A program made the position numbers and the translations under genes. Below the pieces are notes generated by a model, which saw only the letters and a program-made list of their open reading frames with translations, did not search any database and was not told the origin of the DNA. Positions 7,801 through 16,702 of a stretch of 64,000 nucleotides of DNA are shown here, one piece after another. Origin of the DNA: Caryophanales bacterium UBA5026 (lineage in GTDB: Bacteria; Bacillota_I; Bacilli_A; RF39; UBA660). The number at the start of each line of letters is the position of its first letter. Position 1 is the first letter of the stretch. Location of the stretch: contig DICM01000028.1 of assembly GCA_002416285.1 (NCBI GenBank), positions 1 through 64,000 of the forward strand, written 5' to 3'.

Positions 7801-9960
7801 ATGAAGAAGTTATTTATTTTTTTAATTGTTTGTTTTTTCTTTGACATCAAATTGCTTGCAGCTGCTTCGGTATATTGGGACTATATTCCCAATGTATATA
7901 GTAATCGCTATTTGAATGGACAAAATTATTCTGGGCCAATTGGCTATGCGTATCTTGAAGGTAGGATGGTCTACTGTATTAATCCTTATATTGGTTCCGG
8001 TGTTGAATATGAAAGAGATGATAGTATTTTATCGAAATTTTCTGCTGATGATTTGGATTATCTATCCTTGGTAGCTCATTATGGTGTGAAGGAAAAGGAT
8101 CAACATCCCTATTATTATCTGGCGAGTCAAGAATTAATATGGAGACGTGTTACAGGAGATAATGAAGTTTCTTTCACAACAGAGTACAAAGAAAAAGGGG
8201 ATAAAATTAATATCACAGATTATAAAAACATAATAGAGGATAATGTGAAAAGAGAAATCGAAGGTCCAAAATTCGAGACAAAAGAAATTCAAGGAAACGT
8301 ATTTTCCACAATTACTTTAATTGATAAAAATAGTGTTTTAGAGGGATACCAAGTTATAAATAATTCAAATCATCAGGTAACAATTGAAGGGCAGTTACTA
8401 ACAATTAAGATTTTAGATGATAAGGAGGCAGAAATAGAATTGATTCGTAATATTGATGGGAATAGAATGGGTTTTACCTCGCCAAATGGGCAGGATTTGG
8501 CTTTGTTACAAGGATTTCAAAAAATTGTGAAAATCAAGATTAAACCAACTAATTCTTATACGGAAAAAATTCGTGTTCATCACACTTATCATAATAGTGT
8601 AATCTCCTCTTATTTTGAATTTCAGATTTTCGATATTGATAATCAAAAGTTAATTGAGAAAAAGGGGACGAATATTTTTAAAACTACTAATGATGGGTTA
8701 TTTTTATCAGATTTTACTTTGCCGAGAGGGAATTATGAGATTATTGATGTTAGTGCTAGAGATCCCTATTTGAAAGGAAGTAAAAGTAAGTTTCAAATAA
8801 AGGAAATTCATAATGATGGAATTTTAGATATCTATCAAGAGGTTGCTATTCCAAGTGGAAAAGTAATTGTGACACGGTATCAAAATCTTTATCAAAAAGA
8901 AAAGTATCCAGTACCAAATGTCTGTTATTTCTTATATTCTAAACAGGTACTATATGGTCCTGATGGGGAATGGTTATATCCAGTTGGAGCAATGCTTGGG
9001 TTTTCGTGTACAGATCATGATGGTAAGCTCTTTTTTGATAAAATACCACTTGGAGAATATTCATTGGTCGAAGATTTTGATCCCACCAATCAAAATTATA
9101 TCCATGATAGTACTGTTATACCAGTCTCTATTCAATACCAGGATGATCAGACTGATCTGGTTGAAATAAACATTTCAAAAGTATCAGACTATCCATTATT
9201 TAACATCAATTTATGGTCATGGAAAGAAATTTTTTTGGGAATAGTACAGCAGAGTGGTATGTATGATACTGTACCGTTTTCTTCAGAGTATGGCTTGTAC
9301 GCAAGTGAGGTATTACTATTTAATGATCCCTTGTGGAGAAGTGGTGATTTAATTACTCTTTTGAATCTTGACGATAATGGATTTGAACGATTTTCTATAC
9401 CACTTCCTAAAGGCGAATATTATATTATGCCGATTCTTGGGGGACAAAAAATTTATTTTCGAGTAGATAGTGATGATTCGATTGATGTAGAGTTTTACCA
9501 TCCATTAGCAAAAGGAGATCTTACAATAATGGTTGAAGATATTAATCATAATGTAGTTAAAGATGAGCTCTTTATCTTAACAGATACTACAGGTATTTGT
9601 TGGGAATGGGTTACTGATCAAAATGGAACTATCTTTTTAAATGATTTGCCAACAGGCTATTATCATTTATTAGATAAAAAGAATCACAATAATATTTCTT
9701 TTTATTTACCTAGTTATGGAAAATTATTGCACTTTATACGCAGCGAAAATTCAAATAATGATCAAGATTCTGATGAGTCAGAAACATTACTTGAAGAAGA
9801 GTCTCCTATAGATTCTGATAATCCGTCACATGGAGATACTATTCACGATAATAAAACAGAAGAAATTCTCCCTAAAACCACTAAGTCTAATCCTAAAGGT
9901 TTTAATCTGTTCTTGTTTGGAGGATTATTATTAATCTATGTTATTATCCATTATTCTTAA
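7801..9960 (+). CDS. Thioester-domain, Cna-B-type surface adhesin with sorting signal
   Basis: 719 residues. A signal peptide (about 1-21) leads to a thioester domain: Cys59 in 'MVYCINP' and Gln110 in 'ASQELIW' are the pair that forms the internal Cys-Gln thioester in adhesins such as SfbI, allowing covalent attachment to host amines. After a domain of about 200 residues come SpaA/Cna-B-like beta modules near residues 355-460, 475-570 and 575-650 ('GKLFFDKIPLGEYSLVEDF', 'GTIFLNDLPTGYYHL'). An acidic spacer (about 650-690) precedes the sorting signal 'LPKTT', a hydrophobic helix and a very short tail. The fifth position is Thr rather than the usual Gly. ATG at 7801 is preferred to 7786 because AAAGGAG lies between them. 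The sortase gene overlaps the 3' end, which suggests a dedicated pair. Confidence 0.88.
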   Translation: MKKLFIFLIVCFFFDIKLLAAASVYWDYIPNVYSNRYLNGQNYSGPIGYAYLEGRMVYCINPYIGSGVEYERDDSILSKFSADDLDYLSLVAHYGVKEKDQHPYYYLASQELIWRRVTGDNEVSFTTEYKEKGDKINITDYKNIIEDNVKREIEGPKFETKEIQGNVFSTITLIDKNSVLEGYQVINNSNHQVTIEGQLLTIKILDDKEAEIELIRNIDGNRMGFTSPNGQDLALLQGFQKIVKIKIKPTNSYTEKIRVHHTYHNSVISSYFEFQIFDIDNQKLIEKKGTNIFKTTNDGLFLSDFTLPRGNYEIIDVSARDPYLKGSKSKFQIKEIHNDGILDIYQEVAIPSGKVIVTRYQNLYQKEKYPVPNVCYFLYSKQVLYGPDGEWLYPVGAMLGFSCTDHDGKLFFDKIPLGEYSLVEDFDPTNQNYIHDSTVIPVSIQYQDDQTDLVEINISKVSDYPLFNINLWSWKEIFLGIVQQSGMYDTVPFSSEYGLYASEVLLFNDPLWRSGDLITLLNLDDNGFERFSIPLPKGEYYIMPILGGQKIYFRVDSDDSIDVEFYHPLAKGDLTIMVEDINHNVVKDELFILTDTTGICWEWVTDQNGTIFLNDLPTGYYHLLDKKNHNNISFYLPSYGKLLHFIRSENSNNDQDSDESETLLEEESPIDSDNPSHGDTIHDNKTEEILPKTTKSNPKGFNLFLFGGLLLIYVIIHYS

Positions 9961-10393
9961 TTTTTTCTTTATTATTAGTTCTGCTTTTATATCACTAAAT
10001 AGCGATTTGCCATCGAAAGGGCAGAACATAGGAAGTCTCTTTATTCCGTCTCAAAATTACTTTCATAGTGTTGTCTACAGTTTTGAACAAGATATATTAG
10101 ATCAAGATTCAATCGGTTTGCAGGCAGTTGGATTAAAACGTAATAATTTTGTATTGGCTGGGCATAATAAAAAAGGAGTCTTTTCGATATTAGAAAAATT
10201 AAAAGTAGGAGAAATGGTAATTTTTCAAATTTATGAAATAGAACACAGATATAGAATTGAAAAACGATTCTTAGTAGGTGAAGATGATATCTCTTTACTA
10301 GAAGAGACGAAAGAAGAGCAGCTGACACTTCTTACTTGTATTTGGGATTCCAGTAAGAGGCTTGTTTTAATCGCAAAAAAAGAGAGTTTTTAA
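9938..10393 (+). CDS. Small sortase
   Basis: 151 residues: an N-terminal membrane helix (about 2-20), then a compact sortase barrel. The triad is visible: His76 in 'FVLAGHN', Cys134 in 'LTLLTCIW', Arg141 in 'SSKRLVLIA'. 'GSLFIPSQN' matches the usual 'G.L.IPKI' opening strand. It is shorter than most sortases and closest in layout to class D. It is expected to cleave between Thr and Thr of the upstream 'LPKTT' signal and link the adhesin to the wall. The start overlaps the adhesin gene by 23 bases; a GGAGG lies 14 bases upstream, further than usual, so coupling to upstream translation is likely. Confidence 0.88.
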   Translation: MLLSIILNFFFIISSAFISLNSDLPSKGQNIGSLFIPSQNYFHSVVYSFEQDILDQDSIGLQAVGLKRNNFVLAGHNKKGVFSILEKLKVGEMVIFQIYEIEHRYRIEKRFLVGEDDISLLEETKEEQLTLLTCIWDSSKRLVLIAKKESF

Positions 10394-10403
10394 CTCTCTT
10401 TTA
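10378..10403. terminator. Bidirectional terminator between convergent genes
   Basis: A-run, AGAGAGTT/AACTCTCT stem, T-run, shared by the sortase gene and the minus-strand gene at 10401. Confidence 0.85.
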
Positions 10404-11498
10404 AGATATTACATATGGTTTCTCTTTTGAACCATCACCACTAGTATAGCGAATACCTCCGTTTAGTTCGACAACAAATCTTGGTGTAGCAGAACTAGAT
10501 GCATTCGAAAGGAACATGCTACCAGATAATTTGAACGCTTTATAAGATGTGTTCGCATCTGTAGTTATGGACCAACTTGATTGAGATAATTTTGCTAGAT
10601 AATTGTAATTTTTACACTGGGCTTGAGTTCCAGTTGCACAATTTGTATCTAACGATATGATTTGATATTCGTTGACTTGTAGTAATCCAATATTTTCTTC
10701 TTCTGTTACTTCAGAACATTCAATACTACCATCGTTAATCGTTTCATTTAGATCTCTTTTACCAATACATAAAGTCTGTGGCAACATTTTTGCTTTATCG
10801 CTATCTGTAAAGAAATCTGGATTATTATAATAATCGTGTAATGAATCGCGGATACGGCTTACTTCGAATGTATTAATTCCAACAGTTGATTTACGATCAA
10901 TATTATAACGATTATCCCAGACAACTTTTTCTAATTTATCAGCAAATAATAATCGGATACTGTTATCATCTTTGACTCTAAGGATATACCAAAGGTGATT
11001 TGCAAATTTAACATAGTTATTTACTTTTTCTCCTCGGAAAATATAGTTGTTACTCATGTAATATAGTCCATCACCTTCTGTAACAACATTTTTTTCGGCT
11101 GTTATTTTGTCTACTAATAATACTGTTTGATAATCTTTTCCACAATCTAAACTAGGAGCATAATAGTAAAATTCATCGTTTTTTGTAACTGTTACTTCTC
11201 CTGAACATTGGGCATTCTTCCGTAGTTTATCAAAGGAATTAAGGTATCCATTATTGATTAAGTCTTTGCTGTCAATAGTTACAGAACTTCCATTATCAAT
11301 AGGTAGAGCACTTTTATGCTTTTTATAGTATTCTTTGGCGGCATTTGTCATTTCTAACTCAATATTGCTATAGGACATATTTTTTCCTTTAAGTAAGCTT
11401 GTAATTAAGCTAGCTGCACCGATAAGGGCAATAAATGCAACTCCAATTCCGATAAATAAAAATAATTTCTTATTTAATTGTTTTGTATTCAGTTTCAA
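10401..11498 (-). CDS. Membrane-anchored exported protein, minor-pilin-like layout
   Basis: 365 residues with one N-terminal membrane helix (about 10-34) and an extracellular remainder. The part after the helix (about 45-130) runs 'NAAKEYYKKHKSALP' then 'DLINNGYLNSFDKL' and 'YYYAPSLDCG'. It has the shape of a pseudopilin body that these genomes join to prepilin-type helices, but the prepilin motif itself is absent. The C-terminal two thirds contain paired Cys and end 'GGIRYTSGDGSKEKPYVIS', a motif common at the end of surface modules in gut Firmicutes. The function is not known. The start is a TTG with GGGAGG seven bases upstream on the minus strand. It has its own promoter at 11522-11550. 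Confidence 0.6.
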   Translation of the reverse strand: MKLNTKQLNKKLFLFIGIGVAFIALIGAASLITSLLKGKNMSYSNIELEMTNAAKEYYKKHKSALPIDNGSSVTIDSKDLINNGYLNSFDKLRKNAQCSGEVTVTKNDEFYYYAPSLDCGKDYQTVLLVDKITAEKNVVTEGDGLYYMSNNYIFRGEKVNNYVKFANHLWYILRVKDDNSIRLLFADKLEKVVWDNRYNIDRKSTVGINTFEVSRIRDSLHDYYNNPDFFTDSDKAKMLPQTLCIGKRDLNETINDGSIECSEVTEEENIGLLQVNEYQIISLDTNCATGTQAQCKNYNYLAKLSQSSWSITTDANTSYKAFKLSGSMFLSNASSSATPRFVVELNGGIRYTSGDGSKEKPYVIS

Positions 11499-11521
11499 TT
11501 GAATTCCTCCCTGCTAGTGTT

Positions 11522-11550
11522 ATTATACAATATTTGTCTTTATTATACAA
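11522..11550 (-). promoter_or_regulatory. Promoter of the 10401-11498 gene
   Basis: On the minus strand TTGTAT (11550-11545), 17-base spacer, TATAAT (11527-11522). A second TATAAT lies at 11547-11542. Confidence 0.65.
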
Positions 11551-11742
11551 TAAAATTGGTATTTCGTGTACAACATTTTTATTGTTAGTATGGATTATTA
11601 ATTTTAATTGATTATTATTATCAAGAAAATTTGAATTTTTATTAAAAATCATTAAATAAAATTTAAAAATAGAGTGTTAAGAAATTTTGTGATTATGATA
11701 TAATAAAAAATATAGAAACTATGAAAATAGGAGGATAGAATT

Positions 11743-14700
11743 ATGATTAGAAAAAGGCAAAAAAATAATATATTTGTTAATTTTATGTATAAATATAACA
11801 TTAGAAAATATGCTTTTTCCGGTTTTACATTAGTAGAATTACTTGCTGTGATTGTAATACTATCGGTGATTGCTTTGATTACAACTCCAATTGTAATAGC
11901 ACAAATTGAGTCTGCCAGAGAAAAGTCTTTTTTTGAGAGTGCACGAAATACCCTAGATGCCGGAGACATATACGTTTTGCTAAAGCATGATATGTCCAAA
12001 GAGGGAACGGATATCCAAGAATTAGATTTAAAAAATAAAATCAATTATAGCGGATTAATTTTTAAAAATAGTAGTGAACAGTATATTTTAAAGAATTTCA
12101 CCAATGGAAGTTATTGTGCATCTGGTCCTAGAGATGATTTGATTGTTCGTAAAGGAAATTGTAAGGAGAGCTCTTTATATGCCGATTTATCACTTTCAAT
12201 CAAAGAGAGAACCACAAGAAAGATAACGGTTATGGCAACCGCAAGTGATGATACCGGAATTGCAAGTTATGCTTACTGTATTGACGATTGTAGTAATGAG
12301 TCTAATTGGAACACTAATGAGAAGAATGAATATACCTTTGATTCTTTAACCTATAGCAAAAGATATGAAATTTATGTAAGGGTAACGAATCGAATTGATA
12401 AAGTTACTGAAAAAACAATTGAAGTAATAACTGAAAATTTACCAACTGCCAGTTATAGTGTGAGTCCAAGTGGTTGGGCAAAGAGTAAGACGGTAACAAT
12501 TACCTATCCAAATGAAGTAGAAAATTATTTGGTAATTCATAGTGGAAGAGCATTGATGGATGGAGAAGTAATCTCAGTAGGAGAACGTAAAAAAATTAAT
12601 GGAACAAGTGCCCAAATTATATTTGAGACGAATGGAACAATTGAAGCAATTACAAGTGATGGGTACAATGAAGCTAGTTCTTCTACGCTAACAATTAGTC
12701 AGATCGATATAACAAGTCCAGAAAATGTCAGTGTTGAAATTGGAACAGTTACCAGTAATAGTATTCAAGTTATTGCGAGTGGATATGATAATGAATCGGG
12801 AATATCTAAGTATGAGTTTCAAGTAGATGGTGGAGCATGGATTGATAATGGAACGAATAATATCTATCTCTTTAGTAACTTGACTAGTGGGAATTATACT
12901 TATAAAGTAAGGCTAACCAACAATGTCGGGGATACGATTGAAAGTGAAGCGAGAACACAATCGACAGTTACAATTATCACACCAAGCTACGGTGTGAACC
13001 CAAGTGGTTGGGCAAAGAGTAAGACAGCAACAATCACGTATCAAAATGGTTATACAAATCAGTTTCGTGTACTTTCAGGAAATGCAACTTATAATGGAAC
13101 CACAGTAAATAATAATATATGGATTACAATTAGTGGAACAAGTGCAGGAATTGTATTTAATAGCAATGGCACGATTGAAGCTAGAAGTACCGATGGAATT
13201 AACACTGTAACCTCCTCAACTTTAACGGTTAATCAGATTGATGTAACAAATCCAGAAGGTGTCAATGTTGGATTTGGAACGGTCACAAGTAAGAGTATTC
13301 AAGTTATTGCGAGTGGGTATGATAATGAGTCTGGAATTGCAAAATATGAGTTTCAATCAAATGGTGGGACATGGATTGATAATGGAACAAATAATACTTA
13401 TTTATTTAATAATTTATCAAGCGGTACCACTTATACCTATAAAGTTCGATTAACAAATTATGCTGGTGGTATTACTGAGAGTGAAGCAAAAAGTCAAAAA
13501 ACAATTCCTGAAAATGAAGTCGGATTCGATTTAGCAAAGGGAGTTAATGCACCAAAGTTAGTAAGTGGTATGACACCGATTAAATGGGTAAATGGAGTAG
13601 AGACAGTTACTACCGAAAGTGATCCAGATTGGTATGATTACGCAGCTAAAAAATGGGCAAATGTAAAAACGAAAGATGGATCTTACTGGGTATGGATACC
13701 ACGGTATGCTTATAAGATAACGAGTGGATATCATAGTAGTACAACGGGAACTATCGATATAAAATTTTTAAAAGGTGTATCAAATGTGGTAGTGGACGAG
13801 ACTTCTATCCAGAGTAGTGGATATCAGGCTGGAGTAAAAGATACGAGTATGTATTACTTTGTTCATCCAGCGTTTCAAAATAATATCAATCAATATGGAT
13901 ATTGGGTTGCCAAATTTGAACCAACGGCGGTTGAAGGTGTAGCAAATGGATTCGTAGCTGATTGGACTTGTCCAACATCAGGAGACAATGTATCTACTAA
14001 GACAATTAAAGTAATACCAAACGTCTCAAGTTGGCGATGCAATACGATTGCCAATGCATATATTGCAACAGTGGCCATGAAAAATAAAGCAATATATGGC
14101 TGGAATTCTAGTCAAGTAGATACACACCTTATGACAAATTTGGAATGGGGTGCAGTTGCTTATCTATCTAATTCAACATATGGTGCTCAGGCTAAAATAT
14201 TTGTGAATAATAGTCAAAATTATATCACTGGATGTGCAGGGAATACAGTTTCTGCAGCTGCATATAATGGGTGCCAAAATGCTTATAATACGACTATTGG
14301 TGTGAAAGCAAGTACAACATATAATATTACAGGAATATATGATATGAGCGGAGGATCTTGGGAGAGAACGATGTCTGTTTATAATAACCTTATTTCCAAT
14401 GGCGGATTTTCTACCCAAGATTACAATAATATTCCATCTTATCATATTACTAAATACACTACTCCAACTGCGAATTTATTAAACAATGTTGGAATGGCTT
14501 ATGACAGTAGTGTATATGGTGATTCTGTATATGAAACGAGTAATAACGCAAATCGTTATAATGGATCATCATGGGTTGGAACAAATCAAGGAGGATGGTT
14601 TGGCGAACAAAGCTTTTTACCATATACTTCTGGATCATGGTTTACTCGTGGAGATGGTTTTAATGAATTGACACTTGTTGGAGTGAATGCTTTTACGGTT

Positions 14701-14760
14701 ACAACGGGTGGAGTAGGAAGTTACAATTCATTCCGTCCAGTTGTCTCCTATTTACAATAA
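11743..14760 (+). CDS. Giant surface protein: type IV prepilin N-terminus, FN3-like repeats, FGE/C-type-lectin-like end
   Basis: 1005 residues. After a basic leader of 26 residues comes 'SGFTLVELLAVIVILSVIAL', a perfect type IV prepilin/pseudopilin motif (Gly at -1, Phe at +1, Glu at +5). A pilin-like body runs to about residue 145. Beta modules follow, including a 178-residue unit present twice ('PSGWAKSKT.TITY' to 'YTYKVRLTN'). The last 370 residues have the blocks 'GSYWVWIPRYAYKI', 'YGYWVAKFEPT', 'HLMTNLEWGAVAYL', 'GIYDMSGGSWERTM' and 'SFRPVVSY', arranged as in formylglycine-generating-enzyme-like/C-type-lectin folds that phage and bacteria use for ligand binding. Catalytic activity is not claimed. 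An AGGAGG precedes ATG and a terminator follows. The anchoring route is inferred. Confidence 0.8.
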   Translation: MIRKRQKNNIFVNFMYKYNIRKYAFSGFTLVELLAVIVILSVIALITTPIVIAQIESAREKSFFESARNTLDAGDIYVLLKHDMSKEGTDIQELDLKNKINYSGLIFKNSSEQYILKNFTNGSYCASGPRDDLIVRKGNCKESSLYADLSLSIKERTTRKITVMATASDDTGIASYAYCIDDCSNESNWNTNEKNEYTFDSLTYSKRYEIYVRVTNRIDKVTEKTIEVITENLPTASYSVSPSGWAKSKTVTITYPNEVENYLVIHSGRALMDGEVISVGERKKINGTSAQIIFETNGTIEAITSDGYNEASSSTLTISQIDITSPENVSVEIGTVTSNSIQVIASGYDNESGISKYEFQVDGGAWIDNGTNNIYLFSNLTSGNYTYKVRLTNNVGDTIESEARTQSTVTIITPSYGVNPSGWAKSKTATITYQNGYTNQFRVLSGNATYNGTTVNNNIWITISGTSAGIVFNSNGTIEARSTDGINTVTSSTLTVNQIDVTNPEGVNVGFGTVTSKSIQVIASGYDNESGIAKYEFQSNGGTWIDNGTNNTYLFNNLSSGTTYTYKVRLTNYAGGITESEAKSQKTIPENEVGFDLAKGVNAPKLVSGMTPIKWVNGVETVTTESDPDWYDYAAKKWANVKTKDGSYWVWIPRYAYKITSGYHSSTTGTIDIKFLKGVSNVVVDETSIQSSGYQAGVKDTSMYYFVHPAFQNNINQYGYWVAKFEPTAVEGVANGFVADWTCPTSGDNVSTKTIKVIPNVSSWRCNTIANAYIATVAMKNKAIYGWNSSQVDTHLMTNLEWGAVAYLSNSTYGAQAKIFVNNSQNYITGCAGNTVSAAAYNGCQNAYNTTIGVKASTTYNITGIYDMSGGSWERTMSVYNNLISNGGFSTQDYNNIPSYHITKYTTPTANLLNNVGMAYDSSVYGDSVYETSNNANRYNGSSWVGTNQGGWFGEQSFLPYTSGSWFTRGDGFNELTLVGVNAFTVTTGGVGSYNSFRPVVSYLQ
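12442..13509 (+). repeat. Tandem 534-bp in-frame repeat, two copies
   Basis: Units 12442-12975 and 12976-13509 encode the same 178-residue pair of beta modules; for example, CCAAGTGGTTGGGCAAAGAG recurs 534 bases apart. A diverged copy of the first module is encoded near 63055 in the gene at 62391. Confidence 0.9.
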
Positions 14761-14781
14761 GACATGAATGTTATTTTTGAG

Positions 14782-14808
14782 AGAATGTAGTTTTACTACA
14801 TTCTTTTT
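14782..14808 (+). terminator. Terminator of the giant prepilin-type gene
   Basis: Stem AATGTAGT/ACTACATT with a three-base loop and a T-run. Confidence 0.85.
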
Positions 14809-14875
14809 CATGCAGGAGATGTTATAGGGACATTTGTTTTTCTTTTTTGTCATATAGTTTTCTAGGTGATATCCG

Positions 14876-15682
14876 ATGGAAATTATAAAGTTGGTAATAA
14901 AAGGGTTTGTAATAGGTATTGCGAAAATTATACCAGGATTATCGGGAAGTTTATTAGCGGTAACATTAGGTGTCTATCAAAATGGTATTGATGCGATATG
15001 TAAATTCTGGAAAGAACCAAAAAAGTACATTCCATTTTTGGGGATAGCAGGGGGCGGAATCTTACTTGGAATTTTATTTGGAAGTAAGGCTATTGGATTC
15101 TTTCTAATTCATTTTTATGCTCCAACAATGTTACTTTTCTTAGGATTAATTTTTGGAACGTTGCCTTCTTTCTATAGAGAATATGTAAAATTAAATAGAG
15201 TGATAATCGGTATCTTTCTAGCGATATTTCTCCTTTTTTTTCTTTTAAATTATAGTCAAGGAAACACTTCTTTTCTATACGAGGACACCCTTAATAGTAA
15301 AATGAAAATCATTTTATTTGGTTTTATTGATGCGACAACAATGATTATTCCCGGAATAAGTGGAACCGCCATATTTGTTCTATTAGGCTGTTATCCGTTT
15401 ATATTAGAATTGTTTTCCGGTATCCCGCTGAACCTTCTTCAAGAACCAATCTACTATTTTGCTCTTGGGCTTGGTTTTGGAATTCTCTTTGTATCAAAGT
15501 TATTAAATTATTGTTTTTTACATTATCGTGATGGAACGTATCGAGTAATTTTTTGTTTTGCCCTTGTATCAATTCTTTTTCTCGGATGGGATATTGCAAC
15601 CGCATCGACTACGTCAGTTGAATGGATTGTCGGGTTATTATTATTCTTTTTTGGAATTCAATTAGGAAAAAGGTTTGGTTAG
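14876..15682 (+). CDS. DUF368 polyprenyl-phosphate transporter (PopT family)
   Basis: 268 residues, about eight membrane helices in two inverted halves, each opened by a Pro-Gly-Gly loop: 'KIIPGLSGSLLAVTLGVY' near residue 20 and 'MIIPGISGTAIFVLLGCY' near residue 160. This is the signature of DUF368. Work on this family has shown that members flip undecaprenyl phosphate back across the membrane for reuse in wall synthesis; that role here is by family. An AGGTGA site precedes ATG. Monocistronic, between two unrelated genes. Confidence 0.9.
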   Translation: MEIIKLVIKGFVIGIAKIIPGLSGSLLAVTLGVYQNGIDAICKFWKEPKKYIPFLGIAGGGILLGILFGSKAIGFFLIHFYAPTMLLFLGLIFGTLPSFYREYVKLNRVIIGIFLAIFLLFFLLNYSQGNTSFLYEDTLNSKMKIILFGFIDATTMIIPGISGTAIFVLLGCYPFILELFSGIPLNLLQEPIYYFALGLGFGILFVSKLLNYCFLHYRDGTYRVIFCFALVSILFLGWDIATASTTSVEWIVGLLLFFFGIQLGKRFG

Positions 15683-15727
15683 AATTTTTTACATTTGATT
15701 ACATATATTAGAACAGGAGGAGATTCT

Positions 15728-16063
15728 ATGGAAAAAAAATTACCAAGAGTATTTGCTAATCCATTAAATAAAGAGATATCAACGAATAAAAAGGTATCTT
15801 ATTCGGCAAAAGAGGAGGATCATTCTTCAGAATCAAAAGAATCACGCAAAGTACCTATTATGGGAACATCTATTCGTCAAAAAATAAAAGCAATCTTTGA
15901 TTCACCTCTTTATGTATATAAAGCAGATGTGGAAATTACAACAAAAAATGGAAAAGTGGTAAAGAAAATAGTTGGACGAAACAATACCCATTTAATTACA
16001 CTTAACAACGAAAAAATAGCAATTGATGAAATTGATGATATTCAATTTGTCAAAGAAAAATAG
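15728..16063 (+). CDS. Conserved-looking cytoplasmic protein of unknown function
   Basis: 111 residues, not recognised. The first 55 are charged and probably disordered. The rest looks like a small beta domain ('ADVEITTKNGKVVKKIVG', 'HLITLNNEKIAIDEIDDI'), similar in feel to an SH3- or PilZ-like sheet but not assignable. The ATG at 15728 with AGGAGG seven bases before it was chosen; the frame extends upstream without a good site. No signal or membrane helix. Confidence 0.6.
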   Translation: MEKKLPRVFANPLNKEISTNKKVSYSAKEEDHSSESKESRKVPIMGTSIRQKIKAIFDSPLYVYKADVEITTKNGKVVKKIVGRNNTHLITLNNEKIAIDEIDDIQFVKEK

Positions 16064-16084
16064 GAATTACTTCCTACTTAAAAA

Positions 16085-16111
16085 CCTAGTCGATTTGACT
16101 AGGCTTTTTTT
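16085..16111. terminator. Bidirectional terminator between convergent genes
   Basis: Stem CCTAGTC/GACTAGG with loop GATTT, A-rich before and T-run after; it serves the gene ending at 16063 and the minus-strand gene ending at 16110. Confidence 0.9.
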
Positions 16112-16550
16112 AGATACATTCAACAGCAGTATCATTTAAGCATCTTAAGCAACATACACAATTCAAATTCATTGTGAAGAATGAATTGGTAGCAACGTAA
16201 GGTATAGCTGCTGCTTCTGCTGTGTCAGGATTTGGTGCTAGTACGCGGAATGTTGCACAGCATCCGTCAATTTTTTCAACGCGGAATACATTTGAACAAG
16301 TAGCTCCGACTTCTGTACAATCTATCGCTTCTTTCGTAATTGGCATACTCCAAGGTACACCGTTTCCACAACATGTGTAAAGCATAATTGGTCTAGTGTT
16401 GCAAATTAAACAAGTTGTTGTATTTCCTAAGAAACCACGATCGCATGAATCTAAACAACTGTCACCACATGTGGCATTTTGTTGAAGAATGCATATTACC
16501 GTAAGAATCTCAGAAATGCATTTGCAGTCGTCGTTATTATTATTGCACAT
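16110..16550 (-). CDS. cotZ: CotY/CotZ/ExsY-type Cys-rich spore coat protein
   Basis: 146 residues with 21 or so Cys. The order of blocks matches the CotZ/ExsY family: an N-terminal 'CKCISEILTVICILQ' helix, 'SCLDSCDRGFLG', 'TRPIMLYTCCGNG', 'NVFRVEKIDGCCATFRVLAP' and the terminal 'TNSFFTMNLNCVCCLRCLND'. In Bacillus these proteins crosslink into the spore crust or exosporium basal layer by disulphides. The start at 16550 is preferred, with GGGTGG upstream; the frame extends to 16577. There is no signal peptide, as expected of a coat protein made in the mother cell. It implies that the host lineage has, or had, a spore-like stage. Confidence 0.82.
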   Translation of the reverse strand: MCNNNNDDCKCISEILTVICILQQNATCGDSCLDSCDRGFLGNTTTCLICNTRPIMLYTCCGNGVPWSMPITKEAIDCTEVGATCSNVFRVEKIDGCCATFRVLAPNPDTAEAAAIPYVATNSFFTMNLNCVCCLRCLNDTAVECI

Positions 16551-16702
16551 ATTATCCACCCCTTCTTTTCTATTCAATATAGCATATTCCCAAAATGTAA
16601 AAATGTGTGAATCAAATACCTAACTTCTATTTTTTTGCTCTTGTTCTTAATATATTTCGTAAAATCGGGTTAAAATAAGATATAATAATGTTGAGGTGAA
16701 GT

